Below, piece by piece: positions 1-10,522 of a DNA stretch of 64,000 nucleotides. Every line of letters starts with the position of its first letter. Position 1 is the first letter of the stretch. Origin of the DNA: CAVVUC01 sp963751395 (GTDB taxonomy: Bacteria > Verrucomicrobiota > Verrucomicrobiia > Chthoniobacterales > Chthoniobacteraceae); assembly GCA_963751395.1 (NCBI GenBank), contig CAVVUC010000001.1, positions 496,001 to 560,000 on the forward strand. Reading direction: 5' to 3'. A program made the translations under genes and the position numbers. The notes beneath the pieces are model-generated. The model searched no databases. It was not told the DNA's origin and worked only from the letters and a program-made list of their open reading frames with translations.

Positions 1-242
1 ACGATTCTCTCCTGCTGGCCCGTCAGTTTCGCCACACCGGGTTCAAACTCGAGTCCTTTGATGATGATGGCGGTGCCAACGGGAACGATGAATTGTTCCG
101 TTTTCACGAATTCATGGCCTGCCTGATCTCGTGTGCGCAGGTATGGTGCCGGCACCTTGCCAGGCTCGGGACTCGAGTCCTGCGAATGGGCATTTGCCGA
201 CAATAAGAACACCAAAATCGAACACGAACGGCACAACAGCAC
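1..242 (-). CDS. Partial secreted protein of unknown function (C-terminus beyond window)
   Basis: An open minus-strand frame runs off the left edge. From a GTG at 242 it begins MLLCRSCSILVFLLSANAHS, a typical short signal peptide with a hydrophobic core and a small-residue cleavage region. About 60 mature residues follow, including the stretch HEFVKTEQFIVPVG and a proline-rich linker (PEPGKVPAP). A TGA lies in frame a few codons upstream of the GTG, which limits the start choices. No family is recognised and the C-terminus is not visible. The call rests on the signal peptide and on coherent residue composition after it. Confidence 0.45.
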   Translation of the reverse strand, partial: MLLCRSCSILVFLLSANAHSQDSSPEPGKVPAPYLRTRDQAGHEFVKTEQFIVPVGTAIIIKGLEFEPGVAKLTGQQERI

Positions 243-806
243 CGATGCAAGTTGCGGATATCAATGCTTGCGATCGCAAACGTAAAGCTTCATTGGGGCA
301 ATTGTATATGGTTTTAACCTTGCCCGCCATTGGCAAGTGGGAGGCTTTGTCATTGCTTGCGGCTTGACACGATGAACAACAATCGCCCGGCTTCGTGTGC
401 TTCACGAAGCCGGCGGGCAACATACTGACGTTCGACGGCAGCCCGAAATTCGTCGCAGCGGCCGCCGATGCGGGCATCACCGCGAAGACGCCAGGCTTGT
501 TCGTCATGATGAAGCATCCCGATCGTGTCGCGATCAGACCGAAAGGCGGTCGGGTGGCGCTCTGCGCGGATGAGGAAACCAGCACGACGCTGAGCGCGCT
601 GCACATTGTGGCCGTGGAGCCGCAGCGCAGCCGTTCGCGTTCGCGTGGAGCAAAAGCGAAACCGGTTGCGCGCGTGGAGCTCTCCACAAAGCAGGGGATG
701 CATCTCAAGAGATCGTGGAGCTTCATCAGGATGCTCGAAGATTTTCCGAGTTCGTGCTTTTTTTCGCGAAGCTCTGCTGTATGAATTTTCAGCGAACAAA
801 ACGACC
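243..806. other. Gene-poor stretch without a supported gene
   Basis: Both strands have overlapping open frames of 80-200 codons here, but none has a convincing start, ribosome binding site or recognisable domain. The plus-strand frame at about 368-700 has GC-rich third positions and could be a gene remnant. I cannot support a product. Confidence 0.4.
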
Positions 807-1190
807 ATGTCAGAACGCAAAGTAGCTATTATTGGCGCATCGAGCGATCGGCGGAAATACGGGAACAAGGCGGTGAGGGCCTATCTGGAAAGCGAGTTTG
901 TCGTGTTTCCGATCAATCCGCGCGAGGAAACCATCGAGGGGATCAAGGCTTACAAGTCGATCGAGGAAATCCCCGGTTCGATCAATGTGGTGAGCATGTA
1001 TGTGGCGCCGGCCGTCGGACTGAAGCTGCTGCCCACGATCGCGGAATTGAGGCCGCAGGAGTTGTGGATCAATCCCGGCTCGGAGAGCGACGATCTGATC
1101 GAGGCCGCGGCGGATTTGCATCTGCGCACCGTCGTGGCGTGCTCGATCACCGCCCTCGGCATCTCTCCTGAAGAAATTCCCGATGTTTAG
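807..1190 (+). CDS. CoA-binding domain protein (YccU-like)
   Basis: A 127-residue protein that begins MSERKVAIIGASSDRRKYGN. The N-terminal beta strand with the GAS-x-x-x-x-K-Y-G-N turn and the later segments FPINPREE and LWINPGSES are typical of small stand-alone CoA-binding Rossmann proteins, which resemble the N-terminal half of succinyl-CoA synthetase alpha. Length fits the family (about 120-150 aa). The ATG at 807 was preferred over an upstream GTG because the Rossmann strand starts directly after it. It lies about 145 bp upstream of the succinate dehydrogenase genes on the same strand. The substrate or role of this family is not known with certainty. Confidence 0.85.
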   Translation: MSERKVAIIGASSDRRKYGNKAVRAYLESEFVVFPINPREETIEGIKAYKSIEEIPGSINVVSMYVAPAVGLKLLPTIAELRPQELWINPGSESDDLIEAAADLHLRTVVACSITALGISPEEIPDV

Positions 1191-1336
1191 CAGATGGCCG
1201 CTGAAGAAGCGGGGACAACAAAAGGCAATCATTGGCCAATATCGGGTTTGCGCTTTGGGCAAACTATCCGCAATGTGTTGCCTCTGAAATCAAACGAAGC
1301 CTTGAACCAAAACCCTGACCAACACAAGAAAGAGCG

Positions 1337-2035
1337 ATGAGTTTCATCCTGAATTTTTACAAATCTTCAATCGGCAAGAAATGGGTCGTCGCCATCACAG
1401 GCTTGATGCTCCTCGGCTTCGTCACCGGCCACCTTGTCGGCAACCTCCAAATTTTCCTCCCGCCCGACTGGATCAACTCCTACGCAAAGCACCTCGAAGA
1501 CCTCGGGCCGTTCCTCTGGCTGATCCGCTTCGCGATGCTGGGCATCATCGGGCTGCACATCCTCACTACCGTGCATCTCGTGGCGGAAAACCGCCGCGCC
1601 AAGCCGGTGAAATACGACGTCAACGGCGCACAGGCCTCCTCGCTTGCATCCCGCACGATGATCCTGAGCGGCCTGGTGGTTCTCTCGTTCGTTGTCTTTC
1701 ACATCCTGCACTACACGGTGCGCCTGCAGCACCCTCAGTGGGGCGAGGAAACCTTCAAGCTCGCGAATGGCCACATGGTCCGCGACGTCCACAAGATGAT
1801 GGTTGAGGGGTTCAGCCACACGGGTGTCTCGGCCTTTTACATCATCAGCGTCTTCCTGCTCGCCTCGCACCTTAGCCACGGCATTGCCAGCGTTTTCCAG
1901 ACGTTCGGCCTGAACAGCCAGAAGGTCCAATGCCTGCTCAAGCTGGGCGGGCAGGCCTACGCGTGGCTGCTCTTCATCGGATACGCCTCCATCCCCGCCT
2001 GCATCTATCTCGGCTTCATCAAACTCGCCCACTAA
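1337..2035 (+). CDS. sdhC: Succinate dehydrogenase cytochrome b558 subunit
   Basis: A 232-residue integral membrane protein with about five hydrophobic helices and histidines suited to haem b ligation (for example GFVTGHLVGN near residue 30, ILHYTVR and HTGVSAFY). It matches the b558-type membrane anchor of complex II found in Bacillus, Bacteroidetes and Verrucomicrobia, which passes electrons from succinate to menaquinone. A purine-rich AGAAAGAG precedes the ATG. The gene is followed after 5 bp by sdhA, so the two are probably co-transcribed. The single large anchor subunit replaces the separate SdhC/SdhD pair of proteobacteria. Confidence 0.93.
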   Translation: MSFILNFYKSSIGKKWVVAITGLMLLGFVTGHLVGNLQIFLPPDWINSYAKHLEDLGPFLWLIRFAMLGIIGLHILTTVHLVAENRRAKPVKYDVNGAQASSLASRTMILSGLVVLSFVVFHILHYTVRLQHPQWGEETFKLANGHMVRDVHKMMVEGFSHTGVSAFYIISVFLLASHLSHGIASVFQTFGLNSQKVQCLLKLGGQAYAWLLFIGYASIPACIYLGFIKLAH

Positions 2036-2040
2036 CAACC

Positions 2041-3966
<1,926 letters not shown>

Positions 3967-4038
3967 GCCGGTTTACGAATTCAGATTTACGAATTACGAA
4001 ATGGACACTCCCCGCGCCCGCCTTGGACAACTTGGTCT

Positions 4039-4055
4039 TCGTAAATCCCAAATCG
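4039..4055 (+). repeat. 17-bp direct repeat, left copy, flanking the four-helix-bundle gene
   Basis: The sequence TCGTAAATCCCAAATCG occurs here and again at 4432-4448, 376 bp apart, in the same orientation. The two copies bracket the small gene inserted between sdhA and sdhB, as expected of a cassette-like or recombination-prone insertion. Confidence 0.8.
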
Positions 4056-4077
4056 CAAATCTTAATTCACACTCGTC

Positions 4078-4437
4078 ATGACGAAGGATGAAATGATGGC
4101 CCGCACCAAGAGCTACGCCTTGCGCATCCTCAAGGCGGTGTCTGCGCTGCCAAAGGATCAGACCGCTGCGCTTCTTGGGAAGCAACTGCTGCGCTCCGGC
4201 ACGTCGGTTGGCGCAAATTACCGCGCGGCGTGCCGCGCCAAGTCGGGTCCGGATTTCATCAATAAACTCAAAATCGTCGAGGAGGAAGGCGACGAGTCGC
4301 TCTACTGGATGGAACTGTTAACGGAGTCCGGCATGGTGTCGCGGAGCCGCCTTGATGCCCTGATGAAAGAGGGCGACGAAATTCTCTCCATCATCGTGGC
4401 CTCCATCAAACGCAACCGGGCAACCCAGTCCTCGTAA
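4078..4437 (+). CDS. Four-helix bundle protein (S23 / 23S rRNA intervening-sequence family)
   Basis: A 119-residue all-helical protein. The segments RILKAVSALP, LLRSGTSVGANYRAACRA and KLKIVEEEGDESLYWMELL are hallmarks of the family first seen in intervening sequences of bacterial 23S rRNA genes and often annotated as four helix bundle protein. Its cellular role is not established. Here it is not in an rRNA gene but lies between sdhA and sdhB, flanked by 17-bp direct repeats. The right repeat overlaps the end of the gene, so the gene may have arrived as a small mobile or passenger unit without interrupting a coding sequence. Confidence 0.9.
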   Translation: MTKDEMMARTKSYALRILKAVSALPKDQTAALLGKQLLRSGTSVGANYRAACRAKSGPDFINKLKIVEEEGDESLYWMELLTESGMVSRSRLDALMKEGDEILSIIVASIKRNRATQSS

Positions 4438-4448
4438 ATCCCAAATCG
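4432..4448 (+). repeat. 17-bp direct repeat, right copy
   Basis: Identical to 4039-4055. It overlaps the last codons of the four-helix-bundle gene and lies about 18 bp before the sdhB start. Confidence 0.8.
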
Positions 4449-4465
4449 TAAAACGTAATTTGAAC

Positions 4466-5218
4466 ATGAAAGTAAAACTCAAAGTCTGGCGGCAGAAGAA
4501 CACCAACAGCCAGGGGCATTTCGAAACCTACGAAACACCCGGCCTGAACCCAAACATGTCGTTCCTCGAGATGCTCGACGTGGTGAACGAGGAACTCACC
4601 AACGCGGGCAAAAATCCCATCGCGTTCGACCACGACTGCCGCGAGGGCATCTGCGGCACCTGCTCTCTCACCATCAACGGCAAACCGCACGGCGGCCACG
4701 CGGGCGTTGCGACCTGCCAGGTTTACATGCGCGCCTACAAGGACGGTGATGTGATCACCATCGAGCCGTTCCGCGCCGGGGCCTTCCCGCTCATCAAGGA
4801 TCTCGTCGTCTATCGCGAGGCGCTCGACAAAATCCAGCAGGCCGGCGGCTTCATCTCCATCCGCACCGGCAGCGCGCAGGACGCCAACTGCCTGCCCGTG
4901 CCTAAGAAAAACGCCGACGCCGCGATGGACGCAGCCGCATGCATCGGCTGCGGCGCTTGCGTTGCCGCCTGCCCGAACTCCTCCGCGATGCTGTTCGTGG
5001 GCGCAAAGGTCACGCAACTCTCGCTCCTCCCACAAGGCCAGCCCGAGCGCGCCTCGCGCGCCCTCGCGATGGTCAGGGCGATGGACGATGCCGGCTTCGG
5101 CAACTGCTCGAACTACTACGAGTGCGAGGCCGTCTGCCCGGCGGAAATTCCCCGCACTGTCATCTCGCGCCTCAACCGCGAGTACGTGGTGGCTGCCGCG
5201 AAGGACGCGGCCTGCTGA
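4466..5218 (+). CDS. sdhB: Succinate dehydrogenase iron-sulfur subunit
   Basis: A 250-residue protein with an N-terminal 2Fe-2S ferredoxin domain (DHDCREGICGTC near residue 55) and a C-terminal pair of cysteine clusters (CIGCGACVAACPN near residue 160 and NCSNYYECEAVCP near residue 212) for the 4Fe-4S and 3Fe-4S centres. It carries electrons from the SdhA flavin to the quinone site. The ATG at 4466 was chosen over the TTG two codons upstream. It completes the sdhC-A-B set, which is separated from sdhA by 499 bp holding the four-helix-bundle gene. Confidence 0.95.
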   Translation: MKVKLKVWRQKNTNSQGHFETYETPGLNPNMSFLEMLDVVNEELTNAGKNPIAFDHDCREGICGTCSLTINGKPHGGHAGVATCQVYMRAYKDGDVITIEPFRAGAFPLIKDLVVYREALDKIQQAGGFISIRTGSAQDANCLPVPKKNADAAMDAAACIGCGACVAACPNSSAMLFVGAKVTQLSLLPQGQPERASRALAMVRAMDDAGFGNCSNYYECEAVCPAEIPRTVISRLNREYVVAAAKDAAC

Positions 5219-5321
5219 GTCGGGCGCGCGCCGCTTTTCGGGCCGCAACGATGCCTCGACGGTCGAGCGCATGTGCCCCGCTTCCGTGAGAAGCGGTGCG
5301 CCGGCTGGCGTTCGGATGCGC

Positions 5322-6917
5322 TCAGCGAGTGAGGGTGTTGTCCTCGTGCCAGGAGGCGACTCGATAATCAATGACCGCGCCATGATCTCCAAGCGCCTGG
5401 TCGTAGTGGAGGCTGGTCGTGCCGTTGAAGGAAATGCTGTTGGCCGTGATCGACCCGAACATATCCCCATTGCTGCCACCTCCTTTGACCGTGGCTGACG
5501 CGGAAGGCGCATAAATGACCCCTGCGAACTGGCCGTTGCCATCGACGGTTATACTCTGGCTCTGGGTCGAGTCATGGTTGCCATAGAGGATGACGTTGGC
5601 CGGTCTCTGTGCGGTGTTGACGATGCCATTGCCGGCGATTTTTACATTGCCGTCCACGTAGATGACGACATGAACATTGTCAGGAATTTTGATCGCCCCA
5701 TTGCCACTGGTGGTCAAATCTCCCGGAATCCAGATCTCCACGTAGCCCTGTCCGCTCGAAGGAGGCGTAATGCTGAGAGCCGAGTTGCCCGTCAGGGACA
5801 GGTTCCCGGTGCTGTTGATCTTGTAACGGGCGGGTGCGGATACGCTTCCGGTTGAAACGGAGGTCGTCGAGGCCGGGATAGTGGTCCACGAGGTGCTCAC
5901 CACGGCGGGATCTGGAGGCGACGGAAGATACTGGTAGAAGTCCAGGGTAATGTTGCCGGTGACGTTGCCGGTGCCGCCGGTGACCGGAGTATTGTTGGTG
6001 GCGATGTTACCTTTAATTTGGGCGCCTGTCGGACTGAGGTTGATCACGCCCGGATTGCCGTTGCTCGTTGGTTCGTCGTTAGTGACGATATTGGCTTTTG
6101 ACGTGGCTTTGGTGGCGTCGTATTTGCCATTGGTAGAATGGGTTGTGCTGCGCGAATCGTAGCTGTTGACGAGTATGTTCTGGCTGGTGAAGTCGATCCC
6201 GCTCTTTGCGAAAAGCGCCGCACTGCCGATCGTAACCGGTTTGGCGATGATTTCCACCGCGCGCGAAGCTTGTGGCGTGCCGATTGGATTTCCCGAGCTG
6301 TCGAACTTGAATCTGAGTTTTCTCAGGAAGTTGTCATATTTCTGGATGCCCACGTAAGCTCCCCCGCTGAGCGGAACTGTGCCTACGGACTGAATGCGGT
6401 ACCAGGTGCTTGATCCGCTGCTTGTGACATTGGCAGCCGGGACCGGATCAACGGTGACGAGCGCGCTGTATTGGGAGCTTCCTTCCCCGGCATGGGGAAT
6501 GGTGAGGGTGGGAAGCTGGATTCTTGTGAAGGTGGAGCTGTTGTAGGTTTCTGTAAGAACAGTGCCATTCACGGAAGCTGCGGTGCCGGAAGTATTGGCG
6601 AGATCCCATTGCAGAGAACCGACAACTGTCGTGGGATCCACGGCCTTTCCTGTAATCCTGAACGGGCTCCGCAGCCGCGCCAGCGCGTACTGCGTCCCGC
6701 CTTCCGCAGCGATCAGCGCATCATGCCAGCTCGCGGTCTGGTAGTTGGAGCGGAAGCGCGCGCTGACGGTCTGGAAAGTGGATGCGGCAATCAGCGCGAG
6801 GACAGCCAGGGTCACCATCGCCATGATGAGTGTGCTCCCATTTTCGCAGCGGGATTGCGGCGCGGTCATCCGTGGTGAAGGTCCGGCTGCGTCGCGCAGG
6901 AAGGAAACATTTTTCAT
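5322..6917 (-). CDS. PilX-like pilus assembly protein with repetitive polyadhesin-like C-terminus
   Basis: A 531-residue protein. After about 25 polar residues comes GSTLIMAMVTLAVLALIAA, a type IV pilin-like hydrophobic helix, and then an EGGTQYALARL segment typical of the PilX N-terminal region. The rest is rich in Ser, Thr, Asn and Gly with many short beta-strand-like repeats (GNIATNN, GNITLDF, GNGAIKIPDN), resembling the DUF7305-type C-terminal domains of Verrucomicrobia/Planctomycetes pilus proteins. It is the last of three adjacent genes with prepilin-like N-termini (gaps of 2-3 bp), so it probably belongs to a minor-pilin or type II secretion-like complex. Confidence 0.75.
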   Translation of the reverse strand: MKNVSFLRDAAGPSPRMTAPQSRCENGSTLIMAMVTLAVLALIAASTFQTVSARFRSNYQTASWHDALIAAEGGTQYALARLRSPFRITGKAVDPTTVVGSLQWDLANTSGTAASVNGTVLTETYNSSTFTRIQLPTLTIPHAGEGSSQYSALVTVDPVPAANVTSSGSSTWYRIQSVGTVPLSGGAYVGIQKYDNFLRKLRFKFDSSGNPIGTPQASRAVEIIAKPVTIGSAALFAKSGIDFTSQNILVNSYDSRSTTHSTNGKYDATKATSKANIVTNDEPTSNGNPGVINLSPTGAQIKGNIATNNTPVTGGTGNVTGNITLDFYQYLPSPPDPAVVSTSWTTIPASTTSVSTGSVSAPARYKINSTGNLSLTGNSALSITPPSSGQGYVEIWIPGDLTTSGNGAIKIPDNVHVVIYVDGNVKIAGNGIVNTAQRPANVILYGNHDSTQSQSITVDGNGQFAGVIYAPSASATVKGGGSNGDMFGSITANSISFNGTTSLHYDQALGDHGAVIDYRVASWHEDNTLTR

Positions 6918-6920
6918 AAG

Positions 6921-7610
6921 TTACAAGTTTCTAACCTTGATCTTGCATCCCACCGTGGTTCCGATGCGTGAGGCTGTTGTGCTGGTGGTGGAAAGGGAAC
7001 TGGTCCACAAGCTGTTGCTGTATTTGGGAGCGAATGTCGCGCTGACGGAAATGACGGTGTCGCTGAAGAGCGTGTTGACGATGGTGCTGTCCGTGATTTT
7101 GAAGTCCGTCACGTTATCCGCGATGTTTCGGGCATTGTTGAGCGGGTTGCCTGAGGCCAAATCGGGATCCGACTCCACGCGATAGACGGAGGAACCGAGC
7201 AGGTAATAACTGACCGTCACCGGAGAGCCGCCGTAATTGACTGCGTCGGAGGAAACGGTGGGGAAACGGTTCGAGGATGCGGAGTCCCTGTAATTCGGAA
7301 TCACCACGGTCAGATACTTGGTGGCTCCGCTTGGAATCGTGTTGCTGAACGACGTGCCCTTGTAAGTTACGGTGTTCGAGTTGAGGCCTACCGCGAGCGC
7401 GCGGCGCAAGTCGGTGCAAAAATAATCCAGAATGCGCAACTGGTCTCCCTCGCGCGAAAAGTAATCGTCGGTCGCGGCAAAAGACCTCTGAAGCGCGACC
7501 GAGGAACCCACCAGGGCCATCATCACCACGGAGAACACGGTCAGGGCGACGAGCATCTCTGCAAGGGTGACGCCGCTGTTGCGCATCAAATGGTTCGTTG
7601 CGGTTTTCAT
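6921..7610 (-). CDS. PilW-like prepilin-type protein
   Basis: A 229-residue protein whose N-terminus, MRNSGVTLAEMLVALTVFSV, fits a class III prepilin signal: a short basic leader, Gly before the cleavage site, Glu at mature position 5 (TLAEM) and a hydrophobic helix. The rest has a PilW-like pattern (ILDYFCTDLRRAL, then a beta-rich Ser/Thr domain). It starts 2 bp after the preceding pilin-like gene and ends 3 bp before the PilX-like gene, so all three are likely translated from one transcript. Its exact pilus role is inferred only from neighbourhood and signal. Confidence 0.8.
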   Translation of the reverse strand: MKTATNHLMRNSGVTLAEMLVALTVFSVVMMALVGSSVALQRSFAATDDYFSREGDQLRILDYFCTDLRRALAVGLNSNTVTYKGTSFSNTIPSGATKYLTVVIPNYRDSASSNRFPTVSSDAVNYGGSPVTVSYYLLGSSVYRVESDPDLASGNPLNNARNIADNVTDFKITDSTIVNTLFSDTVISVSATFAPKYSNSLWTSSLSTTSTTASRIGTTVGCKIKVRNL

Positions 7611-7612
7611 TT

Positions 7613-8368
7613 CTAAGGCAGGTTGCCTGAATTCGAAACAATCGCTGTGCCGATCTGAGTGCGGCTCACGTTGTTGCTATCCGTCCAGGTATAAACCACG
7701 TCCACGCGCAGTTGCGAATAAGAGGAGAGATCCCCGGCTTTGTTCACGGTGGTGGTTGCTGTTGAGCCGGTTCCGGCTCGGGTGATTTTGATATACGGCA
7801 GCACGTTGCTTCCGGTTTGGAGCGACCAGGCCCCTGTGCTGGTGGATGTCGCTTTGTAGGTCTTGGGGGCGGCTGGGGCGATGGCGTCGATCTGGGACCC
7901 ATACTCACCCGCGCTCTCGGGAGTGGCGTCGTCGCGGTCGGTGTCGCTTGAAAAAAGGTGTGAGCCTAGTGCGTAAACCGTGACGGTTTCTGTGAAGTTG
8001 ATCATCCCCGCTGTGGTCGTGCCGAATGGATTGGCGTCTCCCGAAACACCGGAGACCAGCGTGGTTGTGCTGAGGTAAGAGGATTTCGAGAGCTGGGAAT
8101 AGCTGAGGGTGTAAATGGTGTCCAGCCGGCTGAGGATATCCTCCCTTGCAGCCACCATCTCCCGGGCTCTCCTCAAAAGGGCAAAGCTTTGGGCGCCGCT
8201 CGAGAAAACCCCCGCCAGCCCGACGACAAGCACCACCACCGCCACCACTGTCTCAAGCAGCGTTACGCCCGCCTGGGAACGCAGCAACGAAAGCGATGGC
8301 AAATCGAGGACGGATCCGCCTTTCGATCGCCCGCAGTTCTGTTTCCGTGATCCTTTGTGATGATGCAT
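7613..8368 (-). CDS. PilV-like prepilin-type protein
   Basis: A 251-residue protein (ATG at 8368; a TTG at 8434 would extend it by 22 residues). Around residue 30 is RSQAGVTLLETVVAVVVLVV, a prepilin cleavage and methylation motif with Glu at position 5. A Ser/Thr-rich beta domain follows. The long basic leader before the Gly is unusual but occurs among minor pilins. It is the first gene of the minus-strand pseudopilin trio. The ATG at 8368 is preceded by AAGG a few bases upstream, supporting that start. Confidence 0.78.
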   Translation of the reverse strand: MHHHKGSRKQNCGRSKGGSVLDLPSLSLLRSQAGVTLLETVVAVVVLVVGLAGVFSSGAQSFALLRRAREMVAAREDILSRLDTIYTLSYSQLSKSSYLSTTTLVSGVSGDANPFGTTTAGMINFTETVTVYALGSHLFSSDTDRDDATPESAGEYGSQIDAIAPAAPKTYKATSTSTGAWSLQTGSNVLPYIKITRAGTGSTATTTVNKAGDLSSYSQLRVDVVYTWTDSNNVSRTQIGTAIVSNSGNLP

Positions 8369-8489
8369 GGCCTTCGTGTGGCAAACATCAATTGGAGCAG
8401 CTTCTGAGCCATGGATGTTGCGCGGTTCGGCCAAAGGAGCGCCTTAAACGGCGTGTCGTTTCTCCGGACCACCACCTGCGCCGGTTGAC

Positions 8490-9374
8490 TCAACGGAGCG
8501 AGTCGGTCAAGGCGGCATCAATGGTGGGGAAACGATGGGTGAATCCACTGGCGAGCGTTCGCCTCGGGATGATGCGCTTGCTGTCGAGCAATTCGTGGGA
8601 GAATTCGCCGAGCGCTTTTCTCAATAAGAATGCCGGGACGGGCAAAACAGCAGGGCGATGCACGGCGCGAGCAAGCGCCCGGGTGAAGCCGCTGTTGCGC
8701 ACGGGTTCAGGAGCGCAGGCATTGAACGCACCTTCTATTTTGTGTTCCACGGCAAAGAGTGCCAGGGCCGCCATGTCGTCGCGATGAATCCACGACATCC
8801 ACTGCCGGCCTGAGCCAAGTTTTCCCCCCAAGCCAAGGCGGAAAATCGGAAGCATTTTTCCAAGCGCTCCGCCTCCTTTTCCAAGAACGATGGAAGTGCG
8901 CAACAGGACAAGCCGCACGCCTCCTTCGCAAACGCGCCGTGCTTCATCTTCCCACGCCTGGGTTACGTCGGCCAGAAAACCGGTGCCGCGCGGACTGTCT
9001 TCATCGGCCTGGGTTTCACCGGTGTCGCCGTAAAAACCGATTGCGGAGCCGCTCACGAGCACGCTTGGTGGCGCGTCGCTCGAAAGGATTGCGTCCACCA
9101 AATGGCGCGTGCCGCGCGTCCGGCTGCCGCGAATCCGGCGCATTTTGTCTTCGGTCCATCGTCCGAACACACTTTCCCCAGCCAGATGAATGATCGCGTC
9201 GCATCCGCTGATGTCGAGCGGTTCGTCGGGACGGAACCGCCGCACCGACGCGCCCGGCGGCGGAACCAGCAGCGTGTTTCTTGTAAAGGCGATCACCTCG
9301 TGGCCGCGCTGGGTTGCCAGCTCGCTGATTCGCGTTCCGATGAAACCGCTGGCTCCTGTGATGCCTATTTTCAT
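8490..9374 (-). CDS. TIGR01777 family NAD(P)-dependent epimerase (YfcH-like)
   Basis: A 294-residue extended short-chain dehydrogenase-like protein. MKIGITGASGFIGTRI is the nucleotide-binding GxxGxxG turn, and IIHLAGESVFGRW and LVSGSAIGFYGDTG are strongly characteristic of the TIGR01777/SulA-YfcH group. A DUF1731-like C-terminal segment is visible (VHRPAVLPVPAFLLRKALGE). Length is typical. The substrate is not established for the family. It stands alone on the minus strand between the pilin trio and an amidase gene. Confidence 0.9.
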   Translation of the reverse strand: MKIGITGASGFIGTRISELATQRGHEVIAFTRNTLLVPPPGASVRRFRPDEPLDISGCDAIIHLAGESVFGRWTEDKMRRIRGSRTRGTRHLVDAILSSDAPPSVLVSGSAIGFYGDTGETQADEDSPRGTGFLADVTQAWEDEARRVCEGGVRLVLLRTSIVLGKGGGALGKMLPIFRLGLGGKLGSGRQWMSWIHRDDMAALALFAVEHKIEGAFNACAPEPVRNSGFTRALARAVHRPAVLPVPAFLLRKALGEFSHELLDSKRIIPRRTLASGFTHRFPTIDAALTDSLR

Positions 9375-9421
9375 TGTTCAAGCCTTTCCTTTTCCAAATC
9401 CCGAGAATCGCCGGGTCATAT

Positions 9422-10417
9422 TCAATCAAACTTCCCGTGCAGCCAGCGGAACGGGAACTTGTCGCCGGGGCAGTCGGTCGGCCATTGCGGCGGATTGATC
9501 TCCCGGTGCGGTTTTACGATGGCCCACTTGCGGTCGATTTTTCCGACGCGCAGTCGCAGGTAACGAATCAATTCCTCCAGTGCTTCGAGCTGCTGCCGCG
9601 TGGGCTGGCTGCGGTTGTAATCGCCAACGAGGCAGATGCCGACCGCGATGTTGTTGAGGTAATCGCTGTGGACGTGGCCGCCGTTGATTTGTCTGCTCCA
9701 ACGGCTGCCAATCTCGATCTGGCCGTTGCCGGACGAGGTTCCGTTCCCGATGACGAAATGGTAGGCGAGGCCGTTCGGCATCTTGCGCGTGTAACGGTGG
9801 TAGTAGTCGAAGATCTTCGCGTTGCCCTGCCGCGTGCCGCTGTTGTGGACGACGATGTAGCGCCAGCGGCGCTTTTTCACCGGTGCGCGGTCGATTTCCG
9901 CGCGAACGGATTTTGTGAGGTAACGATAGGTCGGCCCTCGAAACCACCCGAAGAAGCCACTCGGCGGCGGCGGCGCATAACCCGTTTCCTGCTCGACGCC
10001 CGATTTCTCGATCACAACGGGAGCCGCCGGCGCGGCCGGCTGTGAGGGAGTGGGCGTGGACGAGGGTGTTGGAGTTGGTGTCGGCTTGGGGACAGGCGTT
10101 TCCTCCGGCTGGGGTGTGGGTGTGTGTTTCGGAGTGTGTTCCGGCGTTGGTTCGGGTGCCGGCTTTTTCTTTGGCGTCGGTTCCGGTGTTTGCTCCGGAG
10201 TGGGTTTGGGCGTTGGTCCCGGTTTGGTTTTCCTGGTCGCCGGTTTTGGTTTGGGCTTTGGCTTCGGCGTTTCCTCAACATCGGAGGGGACGGTCTTCAT
10301 CTCCTCGCGCGATTTCATGAACAGATTCTTCTTTTCCTCGTCGGTAAGCGCGCTGGCGAATCGCAATGATGGCATGGTGAGGCACAGCCCCAGGATGAGG
10401 ATCAGAAATCGATTCAC
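9422..10417 (-). CDS. N-acetylmuramoyl-L-alanine amidase-type (PGRP/Amidase_2) exported protein with Pro/Lys/Thr linker
   Basis: An exported cell-wall enzyme of about 331 residues. The GTG at 10417 gives VNRFLILILGLCLTMPSLR, a clean signal peptide; an ATG at 10447 would add ten residues. Residues about 50-135 are a repetitive linker of KP, TP and EP units. The C-terminal domain has YIVVHNSGT with the zinc-ligand His, then YHFVIGNGT, a central NIAVGICLVGD strand and HREINPP, typical of peptidoglycan recognition/type 2 amidases that cleave between MurNAc and L-Ala. The Pro-rich linker probably spans periplasm or wall. No operon partner is evident. Confidence 0.85.
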   Translation of the reverse strand: MNRFLILILGLCLTMPSLRFASALTDEEKKNLFMKSREEMKTVPSDVEETPKPKPKPKPATRKTKPGPTPKPTPEQTPEPTPKKKPAPEPTPEHTPKHTPTPQPEETPVPKPTPTPTPSSTPTPSQPAAPAAPVVIEKSGVEQETGYAPPPPSGFFGWFRGPTYRYLTKSVRAEIDRAPVKKRRWRYIVVHNSGTRQGNAKIFDYYHRYTRKMPNGLAYHFVIGNGTSSGNGQIEIGSRWSRQINGGHVHSDYLNNIAVGICLVGDYNRSQPTRQQLEALEELIRYLRLRVGKIDRKWAIVKPHREINPPQWPTDCPGDKFPFRWLHGKFD

Positions 10418-10522
10418 GCGCGGATGGTAACAAACGGCTCCCTGCATTCAAGCGATGCCCGGAAAAAATCGGTTTGTCATCGCGAGGCGCGCCCGCTATT
10501 CGCTCACGGTGCATTCGCCGTT

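Noticed and set aside
112..726. 204-codon minus-strand frame and overlapping plus-strand frames in 131-784
   Set aside because: No start signal or family, and mutually exclusive frames on both strands. The secreted protein frame ending at 242 and the CoA-binding gene at 807 explain the edges better.
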